Notes: generated by a model from the sequence alone, not told the origin. 53,500 nucleotides of DNA from Chrysomallon squamiferum (GCA_012295275.1 CM022672.1:7433884-7487383); one strand, 5' to 3'; positions 18,401 to 32,325 are shown, numbered from the stretch's first letter. Numbers and translations are program-made.

Positions 18401-18720
18401 GGGTCGACAGACAAAATATATCTATAACAAGTGCAGACAACGCCACAATAGTATTTTATATCGATCCAGATTTATAAATGAGTAAACAACTTAAAGTTTT
18501 TTTTTATGTGACTGTGGAATTGACGTAACCCGATCAAGCGACACGGTCACAGCAAGGATGATTTATTTTTCACAGACTTAATTTGTCAGTTTAGTTAATA
18601 CGTTAAGAATCGCGATCTGTGAGCTTCAAAACGTTAAACTGGTTCCATCAGTCTGGACAACATCTGATTTATTGATTTATATCTCTTGACTTCTTAATTG
18701 AAGTGTGTTTAATAAGTTAT
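15441..18720. other. Gene-free region with candidate regulatory islands
   Basis: Holds complex islands at about 16,080-16,260 and 17,030-17,230, a degenerate TTG/TTA/TCA trinucleotide tract at 16,880-17,000, and a CpG-rich stretch at 17,800-18,200. Short open frames show no recognisable domains. Confidence 0.5.
17800..18200. promoter_or_regulatory. CpG-rich stretch, candidate promoter-like island
   Basis: CpG is clearly denser here than in neighbouring DNA (CGCTTTTCGCGTCGCG, CACGCGCACCGC, CTCGAACGCT). A short inverted repeat, AGCGTTC at 18,005-18,011 and GAACGCT at 18,028-18,034, lies within it. A 60-codon frame (17,744-17,926) overlaps but resembles no known protein. No TATA or initiator can be assigned. 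Confidence 0.25.
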
Positions 18721-19183
18721 TAATACAGGTGGCAGTGGTAGTAACAGTCACTGTAGTAAATAACAGAAGTATTAGTTGTAATAGTGACGGTGATGGTAAT
18801 TATGGTATTAGTTGTAGCTTTAATAGCAGTTGTAGTAGTAGTAGTAGCTGAAGTAGTAATAATAGTAGTAGTTGTAGCAGCAGTGGTAGCTGTAGTAGCA
18901 GTAGCAGTATCATAATAATGATGGTAGTAGTAAATGGTAGTGTTTGTAGTGGTATTCACAGTAAATAGTAATAGTAGCAGTAGTAATCGTAGAAGTAGTA
19001 GAAGTAGTGGTAGTACTAGTAGTAGTAGTTGTAACAATAATGATAGTAGTAGTGGCTGTAGTAGTAGAAGTAATACCAGTTATATATTCAGTGGAGAAAT
19101 AATGACAGCAGCAGAAGCATTAGTCGTAATAGAAGCTGTACTGATAGAAGTAGTGGTAGTAGCAGCAGCAGTAACAGTAGCAA

Positions 19184-19233
<50 letters not shown>

Positions 19234-19300
19234 ATGATAGTAGTATCATAGTAACAGTAGTAGTAGCAGAAGTTGTAGTGATTACATAGTACTAGTAGTA
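18720..19300 (+). repeat. Degenerate (AGT)n trinucleotide tract, about 580 bases
   Basis: Almost every triplet is AGT, AGC, AAT or a one-base variant; a near-perfect core lies at about 19,184-19,233. The reverse strand gives Thr/Leu-rich frames and the forward strand Ser/Val-rich frames, all artefacts of the repeat. Confidence 0.9.
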
Positions 19301-19358
19301 CTGACAGAGAGATAGTAATAGAAATAACAACTGTCAACTGCTAACCAATTCTTGCTAC

Positions 19359-20910
<1,552 letters not shown>

Positions 20911-22018
20911 AGAAGTTAGAAAATGTATCTAAGACAAGTTACTTGAATTTTCTTTGGCTACTTTTACAAATAAGTTAGAATGAAACCCAGACTTGGCACA
21001 GTGTCACTGATATTTATACAGTGATGATTTCCCTCTGTGTTACCAATTATCTGGAGCACGTACCACAGAAAAGTGTGTTGTAACTCTGCAGTTCGTTAAC
21101 GAATTCTTATTAGGCCAACTGATGTAATGTAAAGAAATCGTTTCACAATTATCTAAAGCAATAGGAATAGGATTTCAGACAAAGCTGTATTAAAACTGTT
21201 TTATCTAAGATATGTGGGTGATATTGTGGAATAAATGAATAGCATTCTCTAATAATGATCGCTAATATTAAATTTTAATTTTATTTTTTTATTTTATTTT
21301 TTGGTTAGTGCAAGGAATACTTATATTACTTAACATTGCTTTTATTATATCATTATAAAGTCATTATTTCAAATGTTCCTGTGTGGATATCAAAGAAATA
21401 TAAAAATGTGAAGATTATGAGCATGCCCGTCAAAGAGAACAGTATAAACACCCAAACATATGCTCACATATACAATCGCTTATACATTTATACAAACACA
21501 TTCATATATGCATATACAGACACTCAGTGTTCACAGATTATCCTTTATTAATTCAAAAAGATAATGTAAAGTTCAGTCACAGCTTCACCTGTCAAAAAAA
21601 ATAAAAAAAAAAAAAAACATAAAAAATCTTGATCTTCTTCTCTGATATTTATACAGATTCAAGTCCATGTTGGTATTCGATCCCAGATCGCACGGACATG
21701 AGACACAAGGTCAGGATCACTGCTGAACTTTCCCCACTTTCAGCTGACTGATGAGTTTGTCAGCACAGAAAACTGCGGATGACAGAGAGAGAAATGTCAG
21801 TCACACTGTTTACTCAGTGGACTGTTTAAACAAGCCTTTTCTTCACAGCTTTACAATTTGTGATTAACTTGGCCATTTGTGTGTTTATGATCTTCTCCTG
21901 ACATCGTTAGCTAATCGGAAACACAAGTTTCCCTCACAGCAAACAAACAAACATTAACGTGATCATCTACAAACATGCAGAAACCAAATAACAGTCAGAA
22001 AACACCGATGGTACTTAG
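20911..22018. other. Gene-free region with one SINE-like relic
   Basis: AT-rich; an A-rich run lies at about 21,593-21,617. The tRNA-like relic at 21,650-21,730 is listed separately. Confidence 0.5.
21650..21730 (-). repeat. tRNA-like (SINE-like) relic, minus strand
   Basis: On the minus strand, GTTCAGCAGTGATCCTGACC is followed by GATCTGGGATCGAATACCAA. GATCGAATA (21,673-21,681) matches the B-box GWTCRANNC with one mismatch, and the T-arm pairs partially (CTGGG with ACCAA). The first part resembles a tRNA D-arm with A-box. A decayed tRNA-derived SINE is the best reading. Confidence 0.4.
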
Positions 22019-22037
22019 CACGCACGCACACACACGC

Positions 22038-22083
<46 letters not shown>

Positions 22084-22237
22084 ACACACACATACATGTA
22101 TATGTAGATACACACAGAGAGATATACATCCATTCACCCAATCATTCATCCATCCATTCATCCATCCATTCATCCATCCATTCATCCATCTATACATACA
22201 TACATACATACATACATACATACATACATACATACAA
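22019..22237 (+). repeat. Compound microsatellite: (CA)n, (CATTCATCCATC)n, (ATAC)n
   Basis: CA units at 22,019-22,092, a 12-base CATTCATCCATC unit repeated about four times at 22,143-22,190, then an ATAC tetranucleotide array to 22,237. Confidence 0.9.
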
Positions 22238-22489
22238 ACATGAATAAATGCACATACACGTACACAGACACATATTGTATATAATTTGTTAAACCTTTCG
22301 CGTTAAAAGCGCACACATGCATACTTTACACAGTATTATGACAACATATCATTTCTAAACTGTCGATTTGATTATTATTTTTTTTTTTTTTTTACGTTTT
22401 GTTCTGTTATAAAAGTGGAAGCCGATTGATAAACAGCTCGATAAAGGTTTATGGATCTATTACTGTAACGACACAGCGATATTTGAACA

Positions 22490-22720
22490 GAGTTAATTAG
22501 CGCTGGCTGAACACAGGAACGAGGCTCTTCACGCTGGTCAGCCAGTCTGGACTTGTTCCGAAGCCGTACCTGCAATTAACTCAAAGTCCGCGGGGCAGAC
22601 AGGAAATCATCGAAAGGGATTTGTCAAATGATGTGTCTGATTGACACTTTTACTGTCCATTTATGCTAATCGTCGCATTGTGACGCTTTTGAATAATTCA
22701 CTGACCACAATAGAACTGGT
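22490..22720. other. Complex island, candidate regulatory element with hairpin
   Basis: Non-repetitive, comparatively GC-rich. CTGGCTGA (22,503-22,510) and TCAGCCAG (22,538-22,545) form a perfect 8-bp inverted repeat. TGATTGACA (22,638-22,646) resembles a PBX/HOX site and ATGCTAAT (22,663-22,670) a POU octamer variant. No plausible coding frame. Role inferred only from texture and motifs. Confidence 0.3.
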
Positions 22721-24249
22721 TATATGAGATTTCGAGAGGCAGTGATTTAGGCCGCTTCACCAGACAGTATCGTTGTAAAATTCAAGAGGTGTTAGTCAGG
22801 TTAAAATGAATGGCTCTGATACGTGTAGTTAGACTTCTGTTCTCGGTTTAGATCCCTGATTGCTTAAATCTGAGTGAGAAGAGGACGTAAATCTCACAGT
22901 CGTGTTTTTAATGGCACGCAGAGTGATGAGCCTTGCAGAGTCTGTGAGCAAACTTTCTACATTTCTCACTCTAAGGATTAACCAGTCACTTTGTTTGTCT
23001 CAGTAAAACAGAGCAATAAAGCTTATTTGTTCTATTATAACATATTTTGGGGCTTTGACATATTTGATAAAATGTTTCTTACAGCTGTGAAACCCTACTT
23101 TCTTCTGATTTACTACGTTACTTCTTACAGAGGCAAAATTACTTCCTTCTGTTCTGCTCCACAACTACTTTGAAACCTAACAATAGTTTTTCTTTCTTTC
23201 TGTTATACTACTTCTTAGAGTGCTGACCGCACTTCCTTCTGTTCTACTACATTACTTCTTATCTATGATCAGTTTCGATATGATACTCGATACATCTCTC
23301 AGGATTATATTATCGTCTGCTGTTCGAATACAAATTTTTCATGAAGTTCTGGCAACATCGTTTTACGGTTTAACGTGTTCTTCTAGTATTTCACAAAGCG
23401 GTTAAAGCAATCAGACGGTTTTAGCATCTTGTAACCGATATCTGATATATCTCGATATATTCAGATATTCATTTACTAGTCGTATATTACTTATCACCGA
23501 TGATACCATTTTGAATTCTCTGATTCTACTTATGGCAAGAAACCCAATCAATAACCCGTTAAGACGTTTCGTTTAAAACGTAGCCTTTCCGTTGAAACCG
23601 TTATCCAGAGGAAAAGAAACTCACTTTGGTCACGTTTATTGCATTAAGCACCGTGTTTGGCTACAGAATAACCAACTTGTTAGCGTGGTGTAAAAATTTC
23701 TTGATGAACTGGCCCGAGTGTGATTGAGAGCCTAGGGTGGAGTCTTACAAATTAAGTACAGCAAAGCAAAGCTCTTTAATTGGACAACTGATACAGCGGA
23801 CTTTGTGTTGTGTTACGAGATGAGACAATTTCCTGCAGCCGATGAAACACATCGAGTAACAAGACAAACATACAGATGGCCGATGGGGCAATCACTGTCC
23901 AGTGTACGGCATATGATAGCCACAAATTGCCATTTCCAATCATCTAAATTTCATTGCCTGCACAAGGCTTTTGCGAATTTCCCGGTAATTCTCCATTTTC
24001 AGGAAATTTTCGCCAGTAGACTGATTCTAATAGAGTGGAGATGAAGATGGTGTAGTGAAAAAGACAGAGGAGAAGGGATTTTGAATGATGCTGGTGAGAG
24101 AGGCGGAGAAACAGATTGGTCAGAACAGAAATAAAGAGTGAAAGCAGAGAAACAGAAATTGATTACTGTGGAAACAGACATGTAACTTACGTTAGATCAT
24201 TATGGAGATATGTTGGATTTTTTAATTTTATATTATTTATAAAGGGATT

Positions 24250-24252
<3 letters not shown>
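22721..24252. other. Gene-free region with degenerate pyrimidine repeats and one complex island
   Basis: At 23,098-23,262 the phrase CTTCCTTCTGTTCTACTAC, followed by ATTACTTCTTA, recurs about four times with changes. A complex island at about 23,800-24,010 is noted under findings. Short open frames are not convincing. Confidence 0.5.

Positions 24253-24335
<83 letters not shown>
24253..24335 (+). repeat. (GA)n microsatellite, 83 bases
   Basis: Uninterrupted GA array. Confidence 0.95.
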
Positions 24336-24337
<2 letters not shown>

Positions 24338-24589
24338 AAATTGATATTTATAAAAGGCAAAGGCCAAAAGAAACCTAATTTGAATATATTTGATCTTTAA
24401 TTCACCAGATTAATTTAATGCCCTCGAGGATCATTTTATCTGTGTAAATACGATTTCATGTATGAATATTATGTATGTAAGTTTTTTGCTATGAATAATC
24501 TCTGTCTTATGTATGAACGTCTGATTAGACTCTGCACATAGACAATATTCGAGAACGCACTGACACAGGAAGACAATCACGACTCACAA

Positions 24590-24655
24590 ACCCGTCAGAT
24601 GCCGCTGACGAGAGTCGAACGTATGGCAGCCATTCGCCCGCACTCCGAAGGCGGT
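24590..24655 (-). repeat. tRNA-like relic, minus strand
   Basis: Minus strand reads GCGGGCGAATGGCTGCCATAC then GTTCGACTC, an exact match to B-box GWTCRANNC (about 24,615-24,623), in a locally GC-rich patch. No convincing A-box or acceptor stem, so this is only a possible SINE head. Confidence 0.3.
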
Positions 24656-24941
24656 TATGATGTATATATATGTATGTATGTATCTATAAATATGTATGTA
24701 TGTGTGTGTATGTGTGTGTGTGTGTGTGTATCCATGTGTAGGTAGGTAGGTATAAATGTATTTGTATATTATTTTTTATTTTATTTTCACCAACCTTTTA
24801 GTGAACGTCGACACAGAATTATATGCCTCTACGCATAAAGTGTATAAACAGTATAAAACTATTAATATTTCATAAAATATTACTCCCTTGATTAATATGG
24901 ACATTTGTAGGAAATATTCCAGACACAAAGCAAAATAATAA

Positions 24942-25060
24942 TAATAATAATAATAATAATGATAATAATGATGATGATGACGATGATGATAATGAAAATG
25001 ATAATGATAATAATAATAATAAATAAATAAATAAAATAAAATAAAACAAAACAAAACAAT
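24942..25060 (+). repeat. (AAT)n/(GAT)n/(AAAT)n compound repeat
   Basis: AAT units grade into GAT and AAAT, then AAAAC units. Reverse-strand Ile/Tyr-rich frames are artefacts. Confidence 0.9.
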
Positions 25061-28000
25061 GTTGTATAATGACCCCTCGCGACACTAGGAGGGCATGGGA
25101 CATTGTACTTATTCTTCATATCACAATATAAAATTTATTTTAGGGCCGAACGTTAAAAAGTATTTCAAATAGGTCGCAGATTATTTTTAAAATCTAAATT
25201 TCGTGTAAAAGATGTTACTATATTTTGCTTGTTTCTTTGTTTGTTTGAACCCAGAAGACTAATCTTTTCTAATAAATGAAATATCACATTACTGAGTTCG
25301 AGAATGAAAACATTTTTCAGTTCTGTCATTTCTTAGCGACTACAAGGAAAAAAATAAGAAATCAGTCTTCACGCCTCTTATTTTAATTATTATTCTATAC
25401 TTCTATTTTATTTATGGCACCTGAATATTTTTTATTCTTTTTAAAAAATCTGACTTTCGTATCAAGATTAGTTAAAACAGTATCTTTTTAAGTTAATGGC
25501 GACAAATCGAATGCAAATACGAACGTAAAGAGTTTTTCTATTTTGACATCCAAAATTTACTTGAATATTTGTAATTAGCTTAATGAAATCGAGTAAGTGA
25601 ATATATCGTGAACGATCGCTTGATTAAAAACGTGAAGAAAAAAATCCTTGTTTCATATTGTCAAAAGACCAATTCCAGTCGCATTTCGTCACTTGAAAAT
25701 TAAATAGTTTCCCTCCATGAAAATATTCGCCTCAGCGGATTTCTACAAGGGAAGTTAGGCAAGCTTGGGAGAAAATAGAAATGGAAAACGATTTTCAGTT
25801 AACTATATTATTAGCAGAGAACGTGCAATTTATTTCCAAAGAGGATCTGCATTTGCATTTCCTTCTTCAGTTTAAGTCAAATTAAGTAGTTTGGCGTTTA
25901 ACGACTAGGAAACCATTAGCTGTTACGTCTTCTGTAGGTAACTATAGTATGTGCGCTAACAGACGAAATAATATATTTAAAGCCAATAGTTATTCGTTTG
26001 TAGTACGAGACGCTTATCGTTACGGTATCGGTCTAAGAGCAGCAGAGGTGGACTGGTGGTCTGACTGTGGCGTAACAAAATCTAAAATGTGGGTATCATC
26101 TTGTTAAAATGTCGTCTTCCGTCGTTGATTGATTAAAACATTTTTATGCAGACTTGAACTATTTTTAGCACAGTGATGTTTATTCAAGAACAAGATCACT
26201 GAAATAAACTACTACCTAAATCTTTGATTAAGTTTCTAGGATATCTTTTGTAATGAAAATCGAAGCTCAAATACTCTTTCCACTGATTGTTACAAGATTG
26301 ATTTTGGTGTCTTTTTACGACCTCGCTGCTAAAATATGCTCTCCTGTGCAGATTATTACTGTAATAAAGTGGGTAGTTTCGCGTTTTATGATCAAGTTAC
26401 AACGTCTAGAAACTTCAGATAAATCTTCAGATCTGATCGAACATGTCACTGTTATAAAAAAAAAAAAAAAAGACAAAAAAAACATTTTAGGAAACCAGTC
26501 TGTTTGTATAATTAAAAGTATATGCTTGAAAGTGATTTTGAACGCGTGTGCGTGCAAGAGTGCATGTCAGTACGAACTGACCAATATTATATGTACTGAT
26601 TCGAACTAAACAGGCAGACTCTTTGATAATTATAAGATAGTGACCGCCACCTTGGTTCGGATATTTTTATTACAACTCTTTAACTTAATAATGGTTTCTG
26701 CTAATACTACAAGTATTGATAGATGGATAAAAGTGTAAAAATTAGACAGTAATTAAATGCACATATATCTATAATTTTATCGAATTCAGTATAGAGGGTC
26801 GACATTGTAAACAACATGTAAATCATTTAGATGTTCAAAGACAGTATTAGCATCATTCCTCGGTTCACTGTCAGTTAATATACGCAGGTATTAGCTACAG
26901 AAGCATGGTCTGATAAATCTAAAGAACGGACACAGTGAAAAGGAAGACTGATTGCTTCATAAACCCTACAGACTTATTGTTCTGTGCAAGTTTGGCTTTA
27001 AACTAATTGTCGACTTTAGACGAATCGGTTCGTGTCCTTTAACAGTAATGAAATTTCGGTGATTGGCAATTTATGGCCATCTCAGCCATTCAATAAACAT
27101 TGATTGCCAATTTGGCTAACTATCCGTGTGACTTGTGACACGCTATGTTGTATTTGTTGCAGTAAATTGGTGGAAAATACAACAGAATAATGTCAGTGTC
27201 AGAATAGAAATAGCTAATCAAAATATACAATGAAATACATTCTTCTCGTTATGATTTAAGTATTATTATTTTAAAAAGCAAATAATTATCAAACACCAGT
27301 AGCTTTTTATTTTTTTTTTTTTTTTATTTTACAATTATCTTTGATAAAAAGAACACCTTAAAATTGGATTACTCAATTTGAAAATGCCAAGTATTGATAG
27401 AAAATCTTATAGGTTAATTTGTAACAAATGTGAATTGTAACCGTGTTTGCTCTGTTATGTTTTTCCTGTAGCGAACACTGCTTCACATCTGTGTTCCTCC
27501 AACTTTCAGCTTAATTATGTTACTGTCTTTGCATTTTATATTCTGTAGTGTAAGTGTAGATTGAAGGATTGCGTCCTGCATGGTGTATTTTATACTCTCG
27601 ACTCTTCAACTGTATCCTATCCACTTCATATTGTTGGTGTGGTACTACGTTCTCCTTCAGTTTTGTTTTATTTCCTGTCTGGTCCATGTTCCAGTCTTTT
27701 TCTTGCCTATTTCCTTGTTCTGTTCTCTGTTCGACATTTTCTATATTCTGCTCTGCTCTGTTTTGACTTATTATATCTGCAGTAGTTACTAATCTATCCT
27801 ACCTTTTCTATTATCCGCTTAGTTCTATTTTGCTAATTCCTCTAAAAACAGAATCTATATCATGTTCTGTTCTATGCTCAAACTACTTCATATTCTTCTC
27901 AAATTTTTTTTTTTTTTTTTTTATCTATACTACATTCTTTTCTCACTGTTTGTTTTGCTGTATTCTACATTTATCACGTATATTATATACATGTTAGTGT

Positions 28001-29020
28001 TCTATGGTATAGTAAAGTGTGTTATATTGCACTGTACGTCAAGCTTGGCTTTGTATGGTGTTTACAAAACCAATATAATTAGAGTAAGAAAGCCAAAATG
28101 TAAACTGGACTAATCAGACTGGGTAAACTGATGGACATTAATTTTTACAATAACGTTTATTAGTGAACAAAAGACAGAGAGAGAGACAGACATACAGACA
28201 GACCGATATGATAATATTTTCATGAATAGATGGATAAACTCGGTAAAAGAGGATAGACAGATAGACAGATAGATCGGTAGATAAAGAAGTATTTAATATA
28301 ACCAACACCAATGGACAAAATTTAGTAACACCATATTCTTTTTCTCTTTTGCCAAATAGAATGGTTTTATTTAATATTGTTTTCTATTCTTTCTTCTTCT
28401 TTTTTCATTTTTTTTTTTTTTCAGCTTTATTATTATTTTATTATTATTTTTAATTTAATTTATTGTATTTATTTAATCATTTATTCATTTTTTGTTTATA
28501 TATGTCAAAGTAAGCCAGTTCTCTCAGTCGTGTTGATTGCGTTAAACGTTAAAAATAAAACAATTAAAAAGACTAATGTTATTACTGTGTCCGCCGAGCG
28601 ACACATCCTGTGCTGGGGGAAAACAATTAACAAGAAGAAAAAACACGATTTCGATATTCCGACTTTTAAATGTCACTTGCATAATAGAGTAATTTTATTT
28701 ACATTCTTAATGCAACTGTCAGAGGAAACCTAACATAAAGCTAAGTTCTAGTGATGCAGTTCAAAGTCTGTCCATGTTTTGGATATCTTGACTGAGATGC
28801 GAATGGCCAAGGGAACGAAACGGCTCAGTGGCTGTTAGTTAAACAAGTGTATGTGACGTAGTTTCTGAAAGACACTTAAAAAGAAAAACAGACGCTTTAA
28901 CGATCACTTTTTACTTCGTAACAACCGTTACTAATTCAAAAAGTTACAAATATAAAATATTTCTTGTTTAATGCTATCTCGATACATTTGTAATATTACT
29001 AGCTATTTTTTTACTCATTT
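25061..29020. other. Gene-free region
   Basis: AT-rich, with a complex island at about 26,980-27,150 and pyrimidine-rich degenerate repeats (TTCTGTTCTATATTCTACT-like) at about 27,620-27,990. GACA/GATA short repeats lie at 28,170-28,280. No gene recognised; the 118-codon frame at 26,253-26,609 runs through an A-run and resembles no protein. Confidence 0.5.
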
Positions 29021-29085
29021 TTTTATTATTTTTTTTTTTATTTTTTATTTTTTATTTTTTATTTTTTTTTTTATTTTTTATTTAA
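29021..29085 (+). repeat. (TTTTTTA)n-like T-rich repeat
   Basis: Repeated T-runs each ended by a single A. Confidence 0.8.
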
Positions 29086-30300
29086 TAAAGAAGCATAAGG
29101 GCAAAAATATCGGTCAATAATTAAAGACTAACAGCAATGTACTTTTTTTTTGTGAGCCTTAACATAAACGTAATCACATATCAAAGTCTATGATAAACGA
29201 GATATAATATATTAGCTGCTTCACACTGTACATTGCCAGGCATTATGACAAGATAAAAGATTAAAAAAAAAAAAAGAGAGAAAAAAAAAAAAATAGCAAA
29301 GTAAATTTTCATTACTGGATCTAATTTTATTTACACGAAAAAAAAAAAAAAATAATAATTTTTTTTTTTCTTTTTCCGCCTTCTTATATTTTTTACCTCA
29401 GTAATTCAGATTTTAAATTATTATTATTTATACTATTATTTTTTCTATCCTCTGTTAATTCATTTGCTTCTGTTGTCTGGATTTTCTCGTTCCAATCTGT
29501 CTCATACAATTTCTTTTTCTTTTCCTAGACCGCCATTTAGTCTCTGCCTCTTAAAATACTAATCTGAAACACTGATGCTAAGGGGAATAGGAGCGGGTCC
29601 CAGGACGCGAGACTCACAGACTAAAGACTACAGAGACCACATTTGATGAAGTATCCGAAAAACCAGGCCGACGTAAGCCAAGCCAGGCGTATGATTTGCA
29701 TGAAACGTAAGTCAAAAGGCATCATGACTGGGGTAACATCTCTGAAAAAGCTTCTTGACAAAATCGATAGGTTCATAGTGTGGGCCACAAGATATTGATT
29801 CATCAACACATCAGCTGAAAATAATCTTTTTGCCAATAATCCGTCTATGAAGATATGATGTTATCACCGCGGAAGATACAGAAAAGGAGCCCGTAGAATG
29901 AAACTCTGTCTGGTTAAGAAGCATTATTCTCGCACCATCCAAGAATCTTCGAGATTACATTTTCGTTAGTTTTCGTTATCGACGACGTCTTGTCTTTTCG
30001 ATAAGTGATGCTAAATAATCATTCAAACGACTTCTATTTATACTAACTTATTTTGTAATGACCTCACAGGATGTGGTCTAGAAAACTATTTCTTGAGGTT
30101 TCTGAGTGATTTTATAGTAAACCTTTGTTCAAATGGTCTAAATGCTCTTTAAATTATTGCTAGGAATATTAGTTATTATACAGTATGTCAGTGGTTCATA
30201 ATCTTTTGAAGTCTGGTTCATCAAATACCGTGATGTGCCTTTCCATAGGTGCATATAAAAAAAAATACACTGCTTTTAATCCTACAAAAAATATTAATAA

Positions 30301-30335
<35 letters not shown>

Positions 30336-30462
30336 ATTTAAAAATTATAATATTAAAAGTAATAACAACAAAGGGATAGCGAGTTTCTTTTCTCATTATC
30401 TGTAAGATCTGTATGATGCAGTATAATCGTAAGTTTAAAGTGTGTCGATAAATAATGAGCAA
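29086..30462. other. Gene-free region with one complex island
   Basis: A-runs at 29,260-29,295 and 29,340-29,355, a complex island at about 29,570-29,880 containing the octamer ATTTGCAT at 29,694-29,701, and (AAAT)n at 30,300-30,338. Confidence 0.5.
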
Positions 30463-30554
<92 letters not shown>

Positions 30555-30620
30555 GTTTGTTTGTTTTTTTTTTTTTTTTTTTTTTTTTTATTTTTTTTTT
30601 TTTTTATTATTATTATTTTC
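30463..30620 (+). repeat. Compound (TTA)n(TTG)n(TTTG)n(T)n repeat
   Basis: About 14 TTA units change abruptly at about 30,505 to about 15 TTG units, then TTTG units, a 26-base T-run and more TTA. Open frames are homopolymeric artefacts. Confidence 0.95.
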
Positions 30621-31113
30621 AGTCTTAGTTACATGCTTAACAAGTTAGTTTCCATGAAGCTAGATCGCCTAAATATAGTCATTTTTTTTTTCTTTAATAA
30701 ATATTCAGAAATCAGACAAAAATCAGATCTTTCAGTGAATATGTTTAGACTGGTTTGCAAACTGTTCAATTAAAATATTTTAACAACTTGTAAGAGTTTA
30801 ACGACAGAAGATATAATTATGCAAAATTACACATCCCTGTTCCCTAGACATAGTGTTGAAATAAGGGAAGTAACATTCGATTGGTTTTCAAGCATTTATT
30901 AAAAAGAGTTATTGCCCTTGCCGGTTGAAATTTTAAAAAATCTCACTTTATTTTTTTTTTTTTTTTTTTTTTTACATGCAATAAAAACTATATTTTATCT
31001 CCTTAAATATATTTCTTCTTTTTTCGTATCAATTTTAATTTGTTTATTTATTTATACATACATATGCAACAATATGCATAAAGCCACTCACAAAAATATG
31101 TTAAAAACATAAA
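30621..31113. other. Gene-free AT-rich sequence
   Basis: Contains a T-run at about 30,951-30,973. Nothing else recognised. Confidence 0.6.

Positions 31114-31171
<58 letters not shown>
31114..31171 (+). repeat. (ATT)n microsatellite
   Basis: About 19 uninterrupted units. Confidence 0.95.
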
Positions 31172-31172
<1 letters not shown>

Positions 31173-31865
31173 GAGTGAAAGGATCGATACGATAACACAA
31201 ATATGAATCATTATTTATTTCATTTATATCTTGGGTAACGCTAAAACTTGGTAGTTTATATTACCGTAATTAAATGTTAGACAGTAAACAAAATTGACTG
31301 TATATGGATATTTACAATCGTACAGGTTCAATCACGTCCATGAGAAGTAATTTAATAATGTAAATGAAGCTGAATATGTTTTATTGTTTCTTATCGCTAC
31401 GCTCGCCGTTCTTGGCACTTCGTCAGGAAATATCATACACAACTGTTCGTGCCTATCTATCCGATTTTTAGACGCAGCCTTAAGAGATATACACATAGCA
31501 GACGACTTCCGTCAAAACTGAATTAGTATAATTGAAAATAAACTTCGAACAAAGGAAAGGGACGTTTATTTAACATCAGAATGTGTGTTAATATTGTTAG
31601 ATGTCAGACGTATTAATGTTATGGTCTGTAACTCTTGCAAAAGAAGAAACCCACCGGCGGAAAAGGTGATGCAATTTAGAAGTAATTATTCAAGTTCGGC
31701 TTTGAAAGTTGAAACATTTAATAATGTGTTACTCGTGTTTTATTATTTTTTTTTTTTATTATTATTATTTATTCTCAAATATTTCTGCATATACAGCGAT
31801 TATTTAATTCTAAAGAAAAGCGTAAACTAACGAAGAATGTTTATAGTGATCAAAATAAAAATATA
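31172..31865. other. Gene-free sequence
   Basis: No recognised gene. A slightly more complex patch at about 31,380-31,480 holds several CpGs. Confidence 0.55.
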
Positions 31866-31880
31866 TTTTATTTATTTATT

Positions 31881-31949
<69 letters not shown>

Positions 31950-31991
31950 GTTGAGCCTTTTTTGTGTATATAAATAAGCAAAAAAAAAAAA

Positions 31992-32037
<46 letters not shown>
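31866..32037 (+). repeat. (TTTA)n(TTA)n ... (A)n(AAT)n inverted repeat pair
   Basis: TTTA units lead into about 20 TTA units (to 31,949); after a 42-base spacer, an A-run leads into about 15 AAT units (31,992-32,037). The two arrays are reverse complements and could pair over about 45 bases. Asn-rich and Ile-rich frames here are artefacts. Confidence 0.9.
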
Positions 32038-32040
<3 letters not shown>

Positions 32041-32279
32041 TTATTTGTATTCACATAGATCTTTGAAATTATAACCATTGAAAAACTCAGACATCCTTTT
32101 AAATCAAGAAGGTTCAGCATTTTATGTACTGATAAAGCTCTGGTGGTATTGATTTTATTAAACATCCTGGATGTGCCTGTTATTTCGCCTACTTATAACT
32201 TTCATGCGTAGATGTTTATTTACTAACTTAATTGCTTGTTTATTACTTACTTTCTTCTTTATTTTAAATTAAAAAATAC

Positions 32280-32286
<7 letters not shown>

Positions 32287-32323
<37 letters not shown>
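32287..32323 (+). repeat. (CA)n microsatellite
   Basis: About 18 CA units; a 27-base A-run follows at about 32,408-32,434. Confidence 0.9.

Positions 32324-32325
<2 letters not shown>

Noticed and set aside
18720-19337. Overlapping Leu/Thr-rich and Ser/Val-rich frames on both strands
   Set aside because: Stop-free only because the AGT triplet repeat lacks stops in those frames.
22019-22237. Regularly repeated units resembling a repeat-spacer array
   Set aside because: They are contiguous short tandem units without spacers, so not CRISPR-like; the host is eukaryotic.
26253-26609. 118-codon open frame
   Set aside because: It runs through an A-run encoding Lys, has no domain-like pattern, and no splice or start context supports it.
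28377-28733. 118-codon open frame
   Set aside because: Its first half is T-rich low-complexity sequence; the rest matches nothing known.
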